A stretch of 64,000 nt of DNA from Bacillus sp. FSL K6-3431. GTDB lineage: Bacteria; Bacillota; Bacilli; Bacillales; Bacillaceae_C. Shown here one piece after another: positions 1 through 9,305 of this stretch. Position 1 is the stretch's first letter. Each line of letters starts with the position of its first letter. The notes under the pieces are model-generated. The model saw only the letters and a list, made by a program, of their open reading frames with translations, searched no databases and was not told the DNA's origin. The stretch lies in contig NZ_JBBOCT010000001.1 in NCBI RefSeq assembly GCF_038002605.1, positions 4,898,001 through 4,962,000 on the forward strand. Reading direction: 5' to 3'. The position numbers and the translations under genes were made by a program.

Positions 1-60
1 ATACGTTAAGAAACGACTTGTTTAATCAAACAGAAAAGATCAAGTAAAGTGACTAATCAT

Positions 61-109
61 AAACAACCATGCTCCGATAAAAATATCGATGCATGGTTGT
101 TTAGTTTTT
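61..109 (+). terminator. Rho-independent terminator of an upstream gene
   Basis: A perfect 12-bp stem (61-72 with 91-102) closes an AT-rich loop and is followed by a short T-rich tail on the plus strand only. No gene is seen in bases 1-60, so it most likely ends a plus-strand gene lying to the left of the window. It also faces the end of the mrp operon, but the minus-strand flank has no T-run. Confidence 0.7.
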
Positions 110-147
110 AATAGAGGGGAAGTTTCTAAAGTCAGAGAGTATCTACA

Positions 148-486
148 TTATTTCTTGTGTGATAAATCGTCTTGTACACTTCGCTCTGACATTTTTACAC
201 CTGTATGGTATGCCGCCCTGCTAATTAAATGACCAGCAACAGGGGCGGTAATAAAAATGAATATGATACCAAGGATGATCCTAGCATTGAATTCACCATC
301 ATTTGAATAAAAATAGATCAATGTTCCAAGAAGAGTAAATAATACACCGAGTGTAGTAGATTTAGATGCCGCATGGTTTCTTGTATACACATCAGGCAGT
401 CTTATAAGTCCGATAGCAGCGACTATACTTAAGAAAGTGCCAATTAATATACAAATCGCGATAGTCCATTCAGCTATGGCGCTCAT
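148..486 (-). CDS. mrpG: Na+/H+ antiporter subunit MrpG (MnhG/PhaG)
   Basis: This is the last gene of the seven-gene Mrp operon. It encodes 112 residues with three predicted membrane helices, the normal size for MrpG, a small subunit needed for assembly of the hetero-oligomeric Mrp cation/proton antiporter in the plasma membrane. The start at 486 (reading MSAIAEW) was chosen because AAAGGAGAG lies just upstream; a longer reading to 570 would run deep into mrpF and lacks such a site. It overlaps the end of mrpF by 17 bp, so the two are probably translationally coupled. The tail after the third helix is hydrophilic and charged, as is usual. Confidence 0.93.
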   Translation of the reverse strand: MSAIAEWTIAICILIGTFLSIVAAIGLIRLPDVYTRNHAASKSTTLGVLFTLLGTLIYFYSNDGEFNARIILGIIFIFITAPVAGHLISRAAYHTGVKMSERSVQDDLSHKK

Positions 487-754
487 ATTCGATGATCTCT
501 CCTTTCTGTAAAAACTTAGAAAAAGCAACCGTTCCAATAAAGGAAAGAATCCCAAATAATAATATGACATCTAAGAAGGCTTTTGTGTGGAATATCATAG
601 ACATAAGTCCTGTAATAGCAGCTAAATTGATTCCCATTGCATCAAGAGCAACAATTCTATCAGGTGTAGAAGGACCTTTTATCACTCTAATTAATATGAT
701 CACAGACGAAATAGAGAATCCGATCAGGGCAATTTTTAATACAATATCCAACAT
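470..754 (-). CDS. mrpF: Na+/H+ antiporter subunit MrpF (MnhF/PhaF)
   Basis: The product is a 94-residue protein with three hydrophobic helices and the typical MrpF segment GPSTPDRIVALD after helix 1. MrpF is a small membrane subunit of the Mrp complex; in B. subtilis it has been linked to cholate efflux as well as Na+ resistance. The ATG overlaps the TAA of mrpE by one base, and a GAGGTGAG ribosome-binding site lies inside the end of mrpE. The position between mrpE and mrpG is the standard order. Confidence 0.94.
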   Translation of the reverse strand: MLDIVLKIALIGFSISSVIILIRVIKGPSTPDRIVALDAMGINLAAITGLMSMIFHTKAFLDVILLFGILSFIGTVAFSKFLQKGEIIEYERHS

Positions 755-1233
755 TAGCGGCTCACCTCCATAATCGCTTTTTCAAAAGAAAGTCTAATAC
801 TATCTACAGCTTCATCTGCATCTTCAATATCCATGGCGTGGATGTAAAGAGTTTTATTATCTTTAGACAAATCGACAACAAGTGTACCAGGGGTTAATGT
901 AATTAGATTTGCCAAAAGAGTAATTTCCCAATCAGATTCGAGGTCTGTTTCAAAAGCGAAAATTCCTGGGCGAATCGTTAATTTTGGATTCAAAACAACT
1001 TTTAAAACTGCCAGATTGGAAAGGAGTAATTCTTTTAGAAAAAGAAGAACGAGCCATATTACTGCAAAAACCCTATATAAATAAAACCTAGATGAGAAAA
1101 ATCTACGCATCACAAAAATAATGAGCAATCCTAATACATAACCAATAATAAACGTAGACAATGTGACAGAGCTCTCAAAAAACATCCATAACGATGCCAT
1201 GAAAACATTTAACAATATTTGAAAAGCCATCAT
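754..1233 (-). CDS. mrpE: Na+/H+ antiporter subunit MrpE (MnhE)
   Basis: The product has 159 residues, with hydrophobic helices in the first ~65 residues followed by a soluble C-terminal domain containing the MrpE signature TLTPGTLVVDLSKD. MrpE supports assembly and full activity of the Mrp antiporter. Two consecutive ATG codons are possible starts; the one at 1230 has the better spacing to AGGAGG (8 versus 5 bases), so the true protein may be one residue shorter. A 42-bp gap to mrpD is the only real spacer in the operon. Confidence 0.93.
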   Translation of the reverse strand: MMAFQILLNVFMASLWMFFESSVTLSTFIIGYVLGLLIIFVMRRFFSSRFYLYRVFAVIWLVLLFLKELLLSNLAVLKVVLNPKLTIRPGIFAFETDLESDWEITLLANLITLTPGTLVVDLSKDNKTLYIHAMDIEDADEAVDSIRLSFEKAIMEVSR

Positions 1234-1275
1234 GTATTCCTCCTTTGCTCCGCCAGAAAATTTGCATAAGCATGT

Positions 1276-2757
1276 TTACTTGTTTAAAACAGCCTCGATG
1301 TAAAGAGACGGATCAATGAGCACATCTACAGCCTGGGTAATATACATATTGACGTATTCGGAGAAAACTCCATAAGAAATGGAGGCGACCATTAGCATGA
1401 TAATAGGAATAAGCAACTTGCCAACGGCAATATCATGGTTCACTTTACTACCACTCGCATCTCCCCAAAAGCTATTGATGAACACCCTCATCAACGAATA
1501 CAACACGAAAAGACTGGAGAACAGAATGATCAGTGCACCAACAACGTCACCTTCCGCAAAACCTCCTCTTGCAATCAAAATTTTTCCGATAAAACCACTT
1601 AAAGGAGGGATACCTGCAAGTGCAAGAATCGATAGAAAGAAGGTCCAGCCAAGCAAAGGGTAATGCCGAATCAACCCGCTAAATTTCTGATAATTGCCCG
1701 TGCCAGTGATTGCAATGATGACACCTGCAATCATGAACAATGCCGCTTTGATGATCATGTCGTGGATTAAATAGAAGACAGACCCACTCAAAGAGTCAGC
1801 GTTCATCGTACCGATTCCATACGTAATGATTCCGATCGCAACAACAATATTATAAATGATAATCTTCTTCATATCTTTATATGCGATCGCAGCGATTGCA
1901 CCAAGAACGATCGTTATGAGTGATAAGATAATGAGAAGCTCATGTGTAAATCCTTGATCATGATAGAAGAATAGTGTGTATGTCCTTAATATCGAATATA
2001 CACCTACTTTTGTTAACAAGGCTCCGAATAACGCCATAATGGGTGCAGGTGGTGCATAATAAGAACCCGGAAGCCAAAAGAAGAGTGGAAATATACCTCC
2101 TTTTAATCCAAAAACAATCAAAAAGAGCACTGCAACGACTGTCATGATCCCTGGTTGGCCAGCTTCCGCAATTCTTTCGGAAATATGGGCCATATTTAAT
2201 GTTCCTACCATCGAATATAAATACGCGACTGCAATAACAAATAATGCAGATGACGTCACATTCACAAGCAGATATTTAATGGATTCACGCAACTGAATTT
2301 TCGTGCCGCCTATGACAATAAGCACGTACGAGGACATAAGCATCACTTCGAAAAATACGAACATGTTAAAAATATCACCCGTAGTAAATGCTCCGTTCAC
2401 ACCTACCATTAAAAATTGAACGATGGAATAGTAATAAAATTTTTCACGTGCTTTTCCAATTGTGCCAAAGGAGTAAAGAATGCAGCAAAGTGCGATAAAA
2501 GAACCTGTAGCAACAAGCAAAGCGGACAGCATGTCAGATACGAGTGTAATGCCGAAAGGCGCAGGCCAGCTTCCAAGATCGAGCGTTTGAATGCCACGTT
2601 GATCGATTTTATGAATCAAAATTAATGAAGCAATGAATGTTCCAGCCATTGAGAAAGCGGAAATCCACCGCTGGATAGCGACCTTTTTTGCGAAAAACAT
2701 TAAAATAACTGCAGTGATAAGTGGAATTCCAATTGGCAATATTAATAAATTAATCAT
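1276..2757 (-). CDS. mrpD: Na+/H+ antiporter subunit MrpD (MnhD)
   Basis: This 493-residue polytopic membrane protein is homologous to the proton-pumping subunits of respiratory complex I (NuoM/NuoN type). It carries the typical conserved segments, such as the loop around [19 protein letters not shown] and the following helix with the conserved Lys. MrpD and MrpA are the two large subunits thought to carry the ion and proton paths. The start overlaps the end of mrpC by 8 bp, and length and position match the family. No truncation is seen. Confidence 0.95.
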   Translation of the reverse strand: MINLLILPIGIPLITAVILMFFAKKVAIQRWISAFSMAGTFIASLILIHKIDQRGIQTLDLGSWPAPFGITLVSDMLSALLVATGSFIALCCILYSFGTIGKAREKFYYYSIVQFLMVGVNGAFTTGDIFNMFVFFEVMLMSSYVLIVIGGTKIQLRESIKYLLVNVTSSALFVIAVAYLYSMVGTLNMAHISERIAEAGQPGIMTVVAVLFLIVFGLKGGIFPLFFWLPGSYYAPPAPIMALFGALLTKVGVYSILRTYTLFFYHDQGFTHELLIILSLITIVLGAIAAIAYKDMKKIIIYNIVVAIGIITYGIGTMNADSLSGSVFYLIHDMIIKAALFMIAGVIIAITGTGNYQKFSGLIRHYPLLGWTFFLSILALAGIPPLSGFIGKILIARGGFAEGDVVGALIILFSSLFVLYSLMRVFINSFWGDASGSKVNHDIAVGKLLIPIIMLMVASISYGVFSEYVNMYITQAVDVLIDPSLYIEAVLNK

Positions 2758-3091
2758 CAGTTTCAGTACCTCTCATCTCATCAATATTGTCAGTGCCAAG
2801 TTCTTGATAAGCTCGATAGGCCACGACCAAGAAAAAAGCTGTTACACCAAAACTGATGACGATTGCTGTTAAAACAAGCGCTTGGGGAATAGGGTCTGTA
2901 TATGCTTCAGCATTTTCTCCAAGTAGTGGCACAGAACCCCGCTTCAATCCAGCCATTGTCAATAGCATCAGATGGGCTCCATGACTTAAGAGTCCTGTGC
3001 CAATAATAATCCTTAGCAAGCTTTTTGAAAGCATTAAGTAAACGGCACTTGCAAACAGAAGGCCAATTAATACGGACATTAAAATTTCCAT
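2750..3091 (-). CDS. mrpC: Na+/H+ antiporter subunit MrpC (MnhC)
   Basis: The 113-residue product has three membrane helices and is homologous to NuoK of complex I. The segment [16 protein letters not shown] followed by [17 protein letters not shown] is characteristic of MrpC/NuoK. Its first base is shared with the last base of mrpB and its end overlaps mrpD, so the operon is tightly coupled here. Confidence 0.95.
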   Translation of the reverse strand: MEILMSVLIGLLFASAVYLMLSKSLLRIIIGTGLLSHGAHLMLLTMAGLKRGSVPLLGENAEAYTDPIPQALVLTAIVISFGVTAFFLVVAYRAYQELGTDNIDEMRGTETDD

Positions 3092-3513
3092 TATTCGCTC
3101 TCTCCAATCGTTTGAATAATGGTCATCGTGGCACCAACGACAACTAAGTACACACCGATATCAAATAATACAGCAGTATGCAGGGAAGTTTTTCCAAGAA
3201 TAGGTAGTGTGAAATATCCAAAGGCATGGGTGAGAAAAGGAACATTAAATAACAGTGATCCGATTCCAGTTCCGATTGCAAATAACATTCCAACTGCGAT
3301 CATAATTCTATAATTAACAGGCAAACTATTCGCCACCGTCTTTATGTCATAAGCAAGTAATAGCAACACAATGGCACCGGATGTTAGAAGTCCACCAACA
3401 AAGCCACCACCTGGATTGTAATGACCTGCAAAAAATATATGAAGGGAGAACAGCAGAATAATAAATGAAACGATTTTAGTAACGGTTTGTAAAATAAGAT
3501 CATTTGTATTCAT
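3091..3513 (-). CDS. mrpB: Na+/H+ antiporter subunit MrpB (MnhB)
   Basis: The product has 140 residues with four hydrophobic helices and the glycine-rich MrpB signature [13 protein letters not shown] near residue 31. MrpB is a membrane subunit of the Mrp antiporter. Its ATG overlaps the stop of mrpA by 4 bp (ATGA arrangement). A full-length MrpB follows MrpA here, which defines a seven-subunit (group 1) operon rather than the six-subunit type with fused A and B. Confidence 0.95.
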   Translation of the reverse strand: MNTNDLILQTVTKIVSFIILLFSLHIFFAGHYNPGGGFVGGLLTSGAIVLLLLAYDIKTVANSLPVNYRIMIAVGMLFAIGTGIGSLLFNVPFLTHAFGYFTLPILGKTSLHTAVLFDIGVYLVVVGATMTIIQTIGESE

Positions 3514-5915
3514 TCACTCTTCCTCCTTGAAAGCCTTAATCTAATCATTCCATAAATACCTAGAGCGGCTATACCTAATACGGCTATTTCAAACATCGTA
3601 TCAAACCCGCGGAAGTCAACGAGAATGACGTTTACCATATTTCCTCCAGCAGCTTTATCTGCCGTATTTTCAATATAATATTGTGCAATCGAATCAAAAA
3701 TCTTCGTACTATGTGCCGAGAGGGCGATTAAAGTTACAACAATACCCACACCAGCAGCAACAATCGCATTTGTTAGTTTAAATTTAATCCGTTCTTCTTT
3801 CCTGCTCAATTTCGGTAAATGAAAGAAGCAAAGAAGAAATAATGCAACAGATATCGTTTCAATAACGAGCTGGGTGAGAACAAGATCTGGTGCTCTGAAC
3901 AACATGAAGAATAGTGCGACAGTGTATCCAATCGCTCCTAGTGCAACAATCGATGTTAGGCGTGACTTTGCCATTAAAATGGTGATTGACGCTCCGACAA
4001 TAATCAGTGTAAGTACAACTTCATAAACACCAATTGGTGCTACATTGGTCGTGTCTAACAAAAAAGCATCTTTCTTAAACATTGAAAAACTAAGAATGCC
4101 GATAATGGCAATAAAGATATAAATCATATATGTCCTGATTGAACCCGTCATATAACGATTTGTCGCGTTCTTAGATCCCGATTCTATTTTAATTAATCCA
4201 TTGTCATACATGTTATTTAACGTAAATTGATTAGAAAGTAGTCCATAAACTCTCTTCCATTTAGGCAAAGTGATGTAAAGTAATATACCAATTAAAATAA
4301 TACCAATTGTCATAAATAGAGCGGGAGAGAAACCATGCCAAAATGAAATATTTACATTAATAACTTGTCCTGCATCTATAAGGCCAGGAACGATAGATGC
4401 TACAGCTGGTTCAATAATAGACGTAGAAAGTACATTAGGGAACAAGCCAAAACCGATCACAAGCGTAGCTAAGATGATTGGAGAAATAAGCATACCAATC
4501 GGTGCTTCGTGTGGCTTTTGCGGTAAATTTTCTACCTTGGACTTACCTGTGAATGTTTTGAAGAAGAGAATCATGCTGTAAATGAACGTGAAAACACTCG
4601 CAACCCAGGCAACTACAGGAAAAAGGACGCCCCAAGTTCCAAGTTGGAATATATTCAACGATAGCACGTCAACCATGCTTTCAAGAAACATTTCTTTACT
4701 TAAAAATCCATTAAAAGGAGGTAAGCCCGCCATTGAAAATGTACCAATTAAAGCAATAGTGAACGTAATTGGCATCATCTGCATAAGTCCGCCAAGTTTA
4801 CGGATATCTCTTGTACCTGTTTCGTGGTCTACAATTCCTGCGACCATGAACAAACTCCCTTTAAAAGTAGCGTGGTTAATTAAATGGAAAACAGCGGCGA
4901 CAGTTGCGGCCATGTAAATATTATTATCCATTTCCGTAAAGTGAAGGGCGGCAGCGCCAACACCGAGCAAAGACATAATTAAGCCGAGCTGACTTATTGT
5001 AGAAAATGCAAGAATCGCTTTTAAATCCGTTTGTTTTACAGCGTTGATTGAACCCCATAGCAGAGTCAATACTCCTATACCGCCAACGAGCCAAAACCAA
5101 GTGCCTTGTTCAGCAAAAATCGGACTCATGCGGGCAACCATATAAATTCCTGCTTTGACCATTGTGGCAGAGTGCAAATATGCGCTAACAGGAGTAGGTG
5201 CTTCCATTGCATCGGGAAGCCAAATGTGAAAGGGGAATTGCGCGGATTTCGTAAAAGCCCCAAGTAATACTAGCACTAATGCTGTAATGAACAGCGGTTC
5301 TGAACTAATGTCGCTAGTCATTGTAATGATTTCTCTTACACTAAAGGAACCTGTCATTACATGAAGAAGGAGGAAGCCGCCGAGCATAGCAAGTCCACCA
5401 AACACAGTTATGAGCATCGATTTTTGAGCACCGTAGCGTGAACGTTCGCGTTCATACCAAAAACCAATTAGTAAGAATGATGAAAAAGATGTCAGTTCCC
5501 AAAAGGCATACAGGACAATCAAGTTGTCTGAAAGCACAACTCCGAGCATGGCTCCCATGAACATGAGCAGATAAACATAAAAAGAACCGATCTTTTCTTT
5601 TTCTTTTGATAAATAAAAAATCGAATAAAGCACAACTAATGCACCAATTCCGGTAATCAGCAAAGCGAATAACAATCCAAGTCCGTCTACATAGGCTGTA
5701 AAATTAATGCCGAGCGAAGGAATCCAGTTAACGGTTTCTTGAATCGATCCTTGATTTTTCATGGCTGGAATAAGCCGAAGAAAATAAATGAACAACGCCG
5801 CGGGAAGTATGAGAACAAACCAGCCTGTATGAAGACCTGGTAATTTCTTATGTAGAAAAGGAACAAGAAATGCCAAAAGTAGTGGCGCTATAATAACAAC
5901 ATGCAAAACAGACAA
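3510..5915 (-). CDS. mrpA: Na+/H+ antiporter subunit MrpA (MnhA)
   Basis: This 801-residue polytopic protein is the largest Mrp subunit. The first ~500 residues resemble NuoL of complex I (segments such as FPFHIWLPDAMEAPTPVSAYLHSATMVKAG), and the C-terminal part holds the extra MrpA helices with a DUF4040-like MrpB-related segment. It forms much of the ion path and, together with the other six subunits, exchanges cytoplasmic Na+ for external H+, which supports pH and salt tolerance. The start is TTG at 5915, seven bases behind AAGGAGG. A TATAAT box on the minus strand (plus positions 6025-6030) may be its -10, but no good -35 is visible. Confidence 0.94.
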   Translation of the reverse strand: MSVLHVVIIAPLLLAFLVPFLHKKLPGLHTGWFVLILPAALFIYFLRLIPAMKNQGSIQETVNWIPSLGINFTAYVDGLGLLFALLITGIGALVVLYSIFYLSKEKEKIGSFYVYLLMFMGAMLGVVLSDNLIVLYAFWELTSFSSFLLIGFWYERERSRYGAQKSMLITVFGGLAMLGGFLLLHVMTGSFSVREIITMTSDISSEPLFITALVLVLLGAFTKSAQFPFHIWLPDAMEAPTPVSAYLHSATMVKAGIYMVARMSPIFAEQGTWFWLVGGIGVLTLLWGSINAVKQTDLKAILAFSTISQLGLIMSLLGVGAAALHFTEMDNNIYMAATVAAVFHLINHATFKGSLFMVAGIVDHETGTRDIRKLGGLMQMMPITFTIALIGTFSMAGLPPFNGFLSKEMFLESMVDVLSLNIFQLGTWGVLFPVVAWVASVFTFIYSMILFFKTFTGKSKVENLPQKPHEAPIGMLISPIILATLVIGFGLFPNVLSTSIIEPAVASIVPGLIDAGQVINVNISFWHGFSPALFMTIGIILIGILLYITLPKWKRVYGLLSNQFTLNNMYDNGLIKIESGSKNATNRYMTGSIRTYMIYIFIAIIGILSFSMFKKDAFLLDTTNVAPIGVYEVVLTLIIVGASITILMAKSRLTSIVALGAIGYTVALFFMLFRAPDLVLTQLVIETISVALFLLCFFHLPKLSRKEERIKFKLTNAIVAAGVGIVVTLIALSAHSTKIFDSIAQYYIENTADKAAGGNMVNVILVDFRGFDTMFEIAVLGIAALGIYGMIRLRLSRRKSE

Positions 5916-6517
5916 TAAAATTCCTCCTTAACATCTTCCTTTCAACAATACTTAGCACAGGATAAAGGTAAATGAGCCATTTGTGAAAGAACATTGAATA
6001 AATGTAAATCTCCGATTAACTAGCATTATATCTTAGTTTATGTTTATTTCATTCATAACGCAAAGGGATTGTAAAGTTACTTTGAAGTTAATAAATAAGA
6101 AGGAAGAGATCAATAAATTTAAATTTGTAATAATTTATTCACAATTGAGTTTAAATATTTATCAAAAAACGTCAGTAAATATGATTGATACTGTTCTTTA
6201 AAAACGACATTGATAAATTTAAATCTACAATATAATGAAGCATGTAAGTATAGTTACAAATACTAATGTGTTCATTATAATTGTTATTTTGTAACTATGA
6301 TCTTACTGTGCCCATAATAAGACTATTTAAAGAAGCGTCATCTTCAAATAATGAGTTTGAATAAAATGCAGAAAAAAGCAGTGAATTGCCCACTGTGCTG
6401 GCATATAAACTTAAGGATCCAGTTCTCCTAGAGTAAGCATACAAAATAAGAAAAATATATAAAACTGTAACATTATCCAGACATATGCATTTTAAGTAAG
6501 GAGGGGTGAGGGCGAAG
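5916..6517. other. Divergent intergenic region between mrpA and the ECF sigma gene
   Basis: These ~600 bp are AT-rich and hold no convincing gene. The octamer-like sequence ATAAATTTAAAT occurs at 6113-6124 and again at 6213-6224, with a related inverted copy TTTAAATATTTAT at 6150-6162. The two direct copies are exactly 100 bp apart. They could be operator or curvature elements, or remnants. No ECF-type promoter (TGAAAC/CGT) was found in front of the sigma gene. Confidence 0.4.
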
Positions 6518-7072
6518 GTGAATAAAAAGAGAAATGATGACTTAGAAACGATTTATGTAGCTTTCGCTGAGCCTCTTTATTTTTATTTATTGAAATTAAC
6601 AGGATCACATATAATGGCTGAGGAACTTGTGCAAGAAACATTTTATCGTGCCACTTTATCATTGGAATTATACGAAAACAGCCAGGTGAAAAGCTGGTTA
6701 TTCAAAGTAGCCCGCCATACATATATGGATGAGTGGCGCAAAAGGCAAAGGTGGAAATGGGTGCCGTTTTATGATTATCTCTCAAATTCAACGGATTTCG
6801 AGAGTCCGTATGGAGTCCCGGAGGAAGCATTAGCTGAAAAAGAAATGAAGATAGAAATTGTTGATATTATGAAGCTATTACCTGAGAATTATCGCACACT
6901 TATTTATTTAAGAGAATATGAGCAATTTTCGTATGAAGAAATTTCGGAAACGATGGATATTTCACTTAATCAAGTAAAAGTAAGTTTGCACAGGGCGAGG
7001 CAACGATTTAAACGATTAGCTGAGCGATTAGGGAAAAACTTTGAAAGAGGTGTAGACGATGGAATGGAATGA
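6518..7072 (+). CDS. ECF-family RNA polymerase sigma factor
   Basis: The 184-residue product has the two ECF sigma domains: region 2 (about residues 10-85, including ELVQETFYRA and SWLFKVARHTYMDEWRKR) and region 4 with a helix-turn-helix (about 115-170, PENYRTLIYLREYEQFSYEEISE). It directs polymerase to stress or envelope promoters when released from its anti-sigma factor. The start GTG at 6518 is preferred because a GTG at 6506 sits directly on the AAGGAGG box. The stop overlaps the downstream anti-sigma gene by 14 bp. It resembles the Bacillus SigM/SigV/SigX group but cannot be assigned to one. The ECF-like promoters at 8139 and 11644 are possible targets. Confidence 0.85.
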   Translation: MNKKRNDDLETIYVAFAEPLYFYLLKLTGSHIMAEELVQETFYRATLSLELYENSQVKSWLFKVARHTYMDEWRKRQRWKWVPFYDYLSNSTDFESPYGVPEEALAEKEMKIEIVDIMKLLPENYRTLIYLREYEQFSYEEISETMDISLNQVKVSLHRARQRFKRLAERLGKNFERGVDDGME

Positions 7073-8075
7073 ACAGAAAGCACAGGAAATTATAAAAAAA
7101 CATAAAAATCGTTTTTCGTTAAGATTAACTTTTAAAATAGTGCGTGTGCTTATTACGATATTCATTTTATATGCAATTTATATGATCGTACTATCGATTT
7201 CATATGACTTTAGTAAAGTTGGGGTACGAACGGAATTTTATCAAAAATTAGCTATTGACTGGACATATCCCGAATTAACGAGTGATCTTTCATTGGATTC
7301 TCCGAAAGAAATCACGCCTTTCCTAACACAGAAAATAGAAATTCCTTTAATTAGAAAAATTGGAAAGGAGGATTATGTCGTATCACAATTAAACTTAAAT
7401 AAACCGATTTTGTCCGCATTTACTCATATAGATATAGCTGAAAGTTATCTCTATGATTCAGATGACCAAGGGTTTTGGTTTGGTTTACCTTATGATCCAG
7501 AGTCTGGCCGGAAATTGGCTGGTGATGAGGATCCGGGTGTGTGGGATACGCTGGATATGATTCACGAAGGTAATGTTGCTGACTTAGCATTTTCCACAGA
7601 GGAATATCAATCTCCGAAAGAAATACTAGAGCTCGTAGCTCCATATGATTTAACTGTTCTCTGGATGCCCTTGTATATGGGAGAATGGGAACAATTCAAT
7701 GAAGGAGGCCTTAGTAGCGGAGGAGATTCGATGTCATTGATTCAACCATGGGGACTTTCTGGCGCTAGGCTGATTAATGAAGATTATAGAGGTGGCTCCT
7801 TGGTAAATGGGTTAGATAAAGGCACGATAGAAGAGAGTCAAGTAGCGATGCTGGATAATATGCAAACAATGTTAAAAGAAAATGAACGATTAGCAGAAAG
7901 ATTACTAAAAACGGAACATCTGCAAGAAAGATATGATTACTTAAATGAGAAGGGATTCCAAGCATATGGTGCAATTGTCACTGGCCCAGTCAAAGAATTA
8001 TTAAAGCTGCAAGAACTAGAAGGCATTCACAGTGTTACTTTAGGAAAAATAAAATATTGGAATTGGAATGAATAA
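7059..8075 (+). CDS. Anti-sigma factor (Sigma_reg_N/Sigma_reg_C type)
   Basis: The product has 338 residues: a short cytoplasmic N-terminus (about 1-25), one membrane helix (about 26-48), and a large extracytoplasmic domain with a conserved Trp/Pro-rich region around LTVLWMPLYMGEWEQF. This layout matches Bacillus regulators with the anti-sigma N-terminal and C-terminal domains PF13800 and PF13791, which hold a cognate ECF sigma factor at the membrane. It is translationally coupled to the upstream sigma gene (14-bp overlap) and followed by a terminator, so the pair is one operon. The signal it senses cannot be read from the sequence. Confidence 0.75.
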   Translation: MEWNEQKAQEIIKKHKNRFSLRLTFKIVRVLITIFILYAIYMIVLSISYDFSKVGVRTEFYQKLAIDWTYPELTSDLSLDSPKEITPFLTQKIEIPLIRKIGKEDYVVSQLNLNKPILSAFTHIDIAESYLYDSDDQGFWFGLPYDPESGRKLAGDEDPGVWDTLDMIHEGNVADLAFSTEEYQSPKEILELVAPYDLTVLWMPLYMGEWEQFNEGGLSSGGDSMSLIQPWGLSGARLINEDYRGGSLVNGLDKGTIEESQVAMLDNMQTMLKENERLAERLLKTEHLQERYDYLNEKGFQAYGAIVTGPVKELLKLQELEGIHSVTLGKIKYWNWNE

Positions 8076-8087
8076 ATCTAATTTTAT

Positions 8088-8124
8088 GAGCGTTTCTACC
8101 TAAGTGTAGAGGCGCTATTTTTAT
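8088..8124 (+). terminator. Terminator of the sigma/anti-sigma operon
   Basis: An 11-bp stem (8089-8099 with 8106-8116, including two T-G wobble pairs) is followed by a run of five T. It lies 13 bp after the stop of the anti-sigma gene. Confidence 0.85.
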
Positions 8125-8138
8125 ATGTAAAAATGGTT

Positions 8139-8167
8139 TGAAACCTTTGATCATATTTTAACGTAAA
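8139..8167 (+). promoter_or_regulatory. ECF (SigW-like) promoter of the tubby-like gene
   Basis: A -35 element TGAAAC (8139-8144, continued as CTTT as in SigW promoters) is separated by 17 bp from CGTAAA (8162-8167). This matches the Bacillus ECF consensus TGAAAC-N16/17-CGTA. It lies about 90 bp upstream of the gene at 8255. The motif is seen directly; the assignment to SigW or to the sigma factor encoded at 6518 is inference. Confidence 0.65.
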
Positions 8168-8254
8168 TAATAGGAAGTGATAATATGGAGAGAGCTATCA
8201 GTCAATAAACTATTCTATTCCACCGTCGAATACAAATATTAAAGAGGGATAAGT

Positions 8255-8782
8255 ATGAGCGTTTTCACATTTAAAAATGCAGTATTTACAGGTAGTACAA
8301 AGGTTTTGGACATATTCGATAATAAGCAGGAAAAAGTAGGATCTATCCAGAGAATTTTTCGCAATAAGTTCCAAAAAATAAGCGATGTTATTTTCGGAAA
8401 TGATTTTATCATTAATGTTCATGCGTATGACGTTGATAATGATTTAGTTTGTGAAATTAATGAGGTATTAGGAATGAAAACGTTAGTGAAGTCAAAATGG
8501 GAAGGAAAATCGAATAATATAGGCGATTTTACCTTATATGACAAAACAAAAATAAAAACTAACCCTAGATGGGAAGTGCAGACTAGTGGAAGGACTTATA
8601 AGATTAAAAAAAATTTAGGGAATAAAAAGGTTATTATTAATGATGATGACAAGAACATCGCGGAGATTAGTTATGATAATCTATTCCAGCCATTAAATAT
8701 CACGATCCAATCTTATTCAGAACAATTGACGTATCTTGAAATTGCTGCACTATACCTGTTAGTTACTATTAGATATAAGTAA
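8255..8782 (+). CDS. Tubby-C-terminal/LURP-one-like domain protein
   Basis: The 175-residue soluble protein is rich in beta strands, ends in a hydrophobic helix (ALYLLVTIRY), and resembles the tubby C-terminal/LURP-one/scramblase-like fold found in Bacillus YxjI-type proteins. The similarity is recognised from pattern (GSIQRIFRNKF, DKTKIKTNPRWEVQ, final hydrophobic helix) and is not certain. Function is unknown; related proteins are thought to bind membranes or lipids. It is preceded by an ECF-type promoter, which suggests an envelope-stress role, and is followed after 18 bp by a small gene probably in the same transcript. RBS AGAGGGA. Confidence 0.6.
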   Translation: MSVFTFKNAVFTGSTKVLDIFDNKQEKVGSIQRIFRNKFQKISDVIFGNDFIINVHAYDVDNDLVCEINEVLGMKTLVKSKWEGKSNNIGDFTLYDKTKIKTNPRWEVQTSGRTYKIKKNLGNKKVIINDDDKNIAEISYDNLFQPLNITIQSYSEQLTYLEIAALYLLVTIRYK

Positions 8783-8800
8783 AATATTGGAGGAAATTCG

Positions 8801-9103
8801 ATGTTTAGTAGATTAAAAGCTTATTTTAAAAGTAAAGACTACAAAATTAATGAAAGTTATTTTTCTGATGGATTTGAGGTTAAAATACAAGAAGATGAAG
8901 AAGGGCAGCGAATTATTAGCTTGAGAACAAGTGTGCCTAACAGATTAATAAAAGTGAGCAAAGGTGAATCTAAGATAAAGCATGTAATAAATGATTCGTC
9001 TAATGGAACGATGGAAATTGAAATCCCCATACATGTTTATGAGAAACTATTTGCGGCGGAAAATGTAGCATCAAATGATGATACCACTGACTCTAACATG
9101 TAA
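8801..9103 (+). CDS. Hypothetical protein, 100 residues
   Basis: This small charged soluble protein is not recognised. It has no signal peptide or membrane helix, a central beta-rich segment (FEVKIQEDEEGQRIISLRTSV) and an acidic tail. A good GGAGG ribosome-binding site and close spacing to the tubby-like gene (18 bp) support translation as the second gene of that operon. Confidence 0.6.
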   Translation: MFSRLKAYFKSKDYKINESYFSDGFEVKIQEDEEGQRIISLRTSVPNRLIKVSKGESKIKHVINDSSNGTMEIEIPIHVYEKLFAAENVASNDDTTDSNM

Positions 9104-9127
9104 ATGAAGATTAAAGGGGGCGAAGAA

Positions 9128-9169
9128 ATGAATAGTCACGTAATTTTGAAGAAGCATTTATATCAATAA
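9128..9169 (+). CDS. Possible 13-codon small ORF
   Basis: An ATG eight bases behind AAAGGGGG opens a 13-codon frame (MNSHVILKKHLYQ). The ribosome-binding site is stronger than chance would suggest, so it may be a short translated peptide or the 5' remnant of a decayed gene. There is no support from length or composition. Confidence 0.25.
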   Translation: MNSHVILKKHLYQ

Positions 9170-9305
9170 GGAAGATGGCAAATGTTTTTCACCAAGGAAC
9201 GATTATAAAACAATAAATATGTATATATGTCTATGAATATGGATGATTAAAAGGTAAGATTTAATATATATATATGTTTACATCATACTTTAAAGGAGCT
9301 TGTCA

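Noticed and set aside
3119..3313. Open frame on the plus strand inside mrpB
   Set aside because: It lies antisense to a conserved gene with overlapping motifs, has no RBS, and matches no family.
6506..6520. GTG at 6506 as the sigma-factor start
   Set aside because: It sits on the AAGGAGG box with only one base spacing; the GTG at 6518 has room for ribosome binding.
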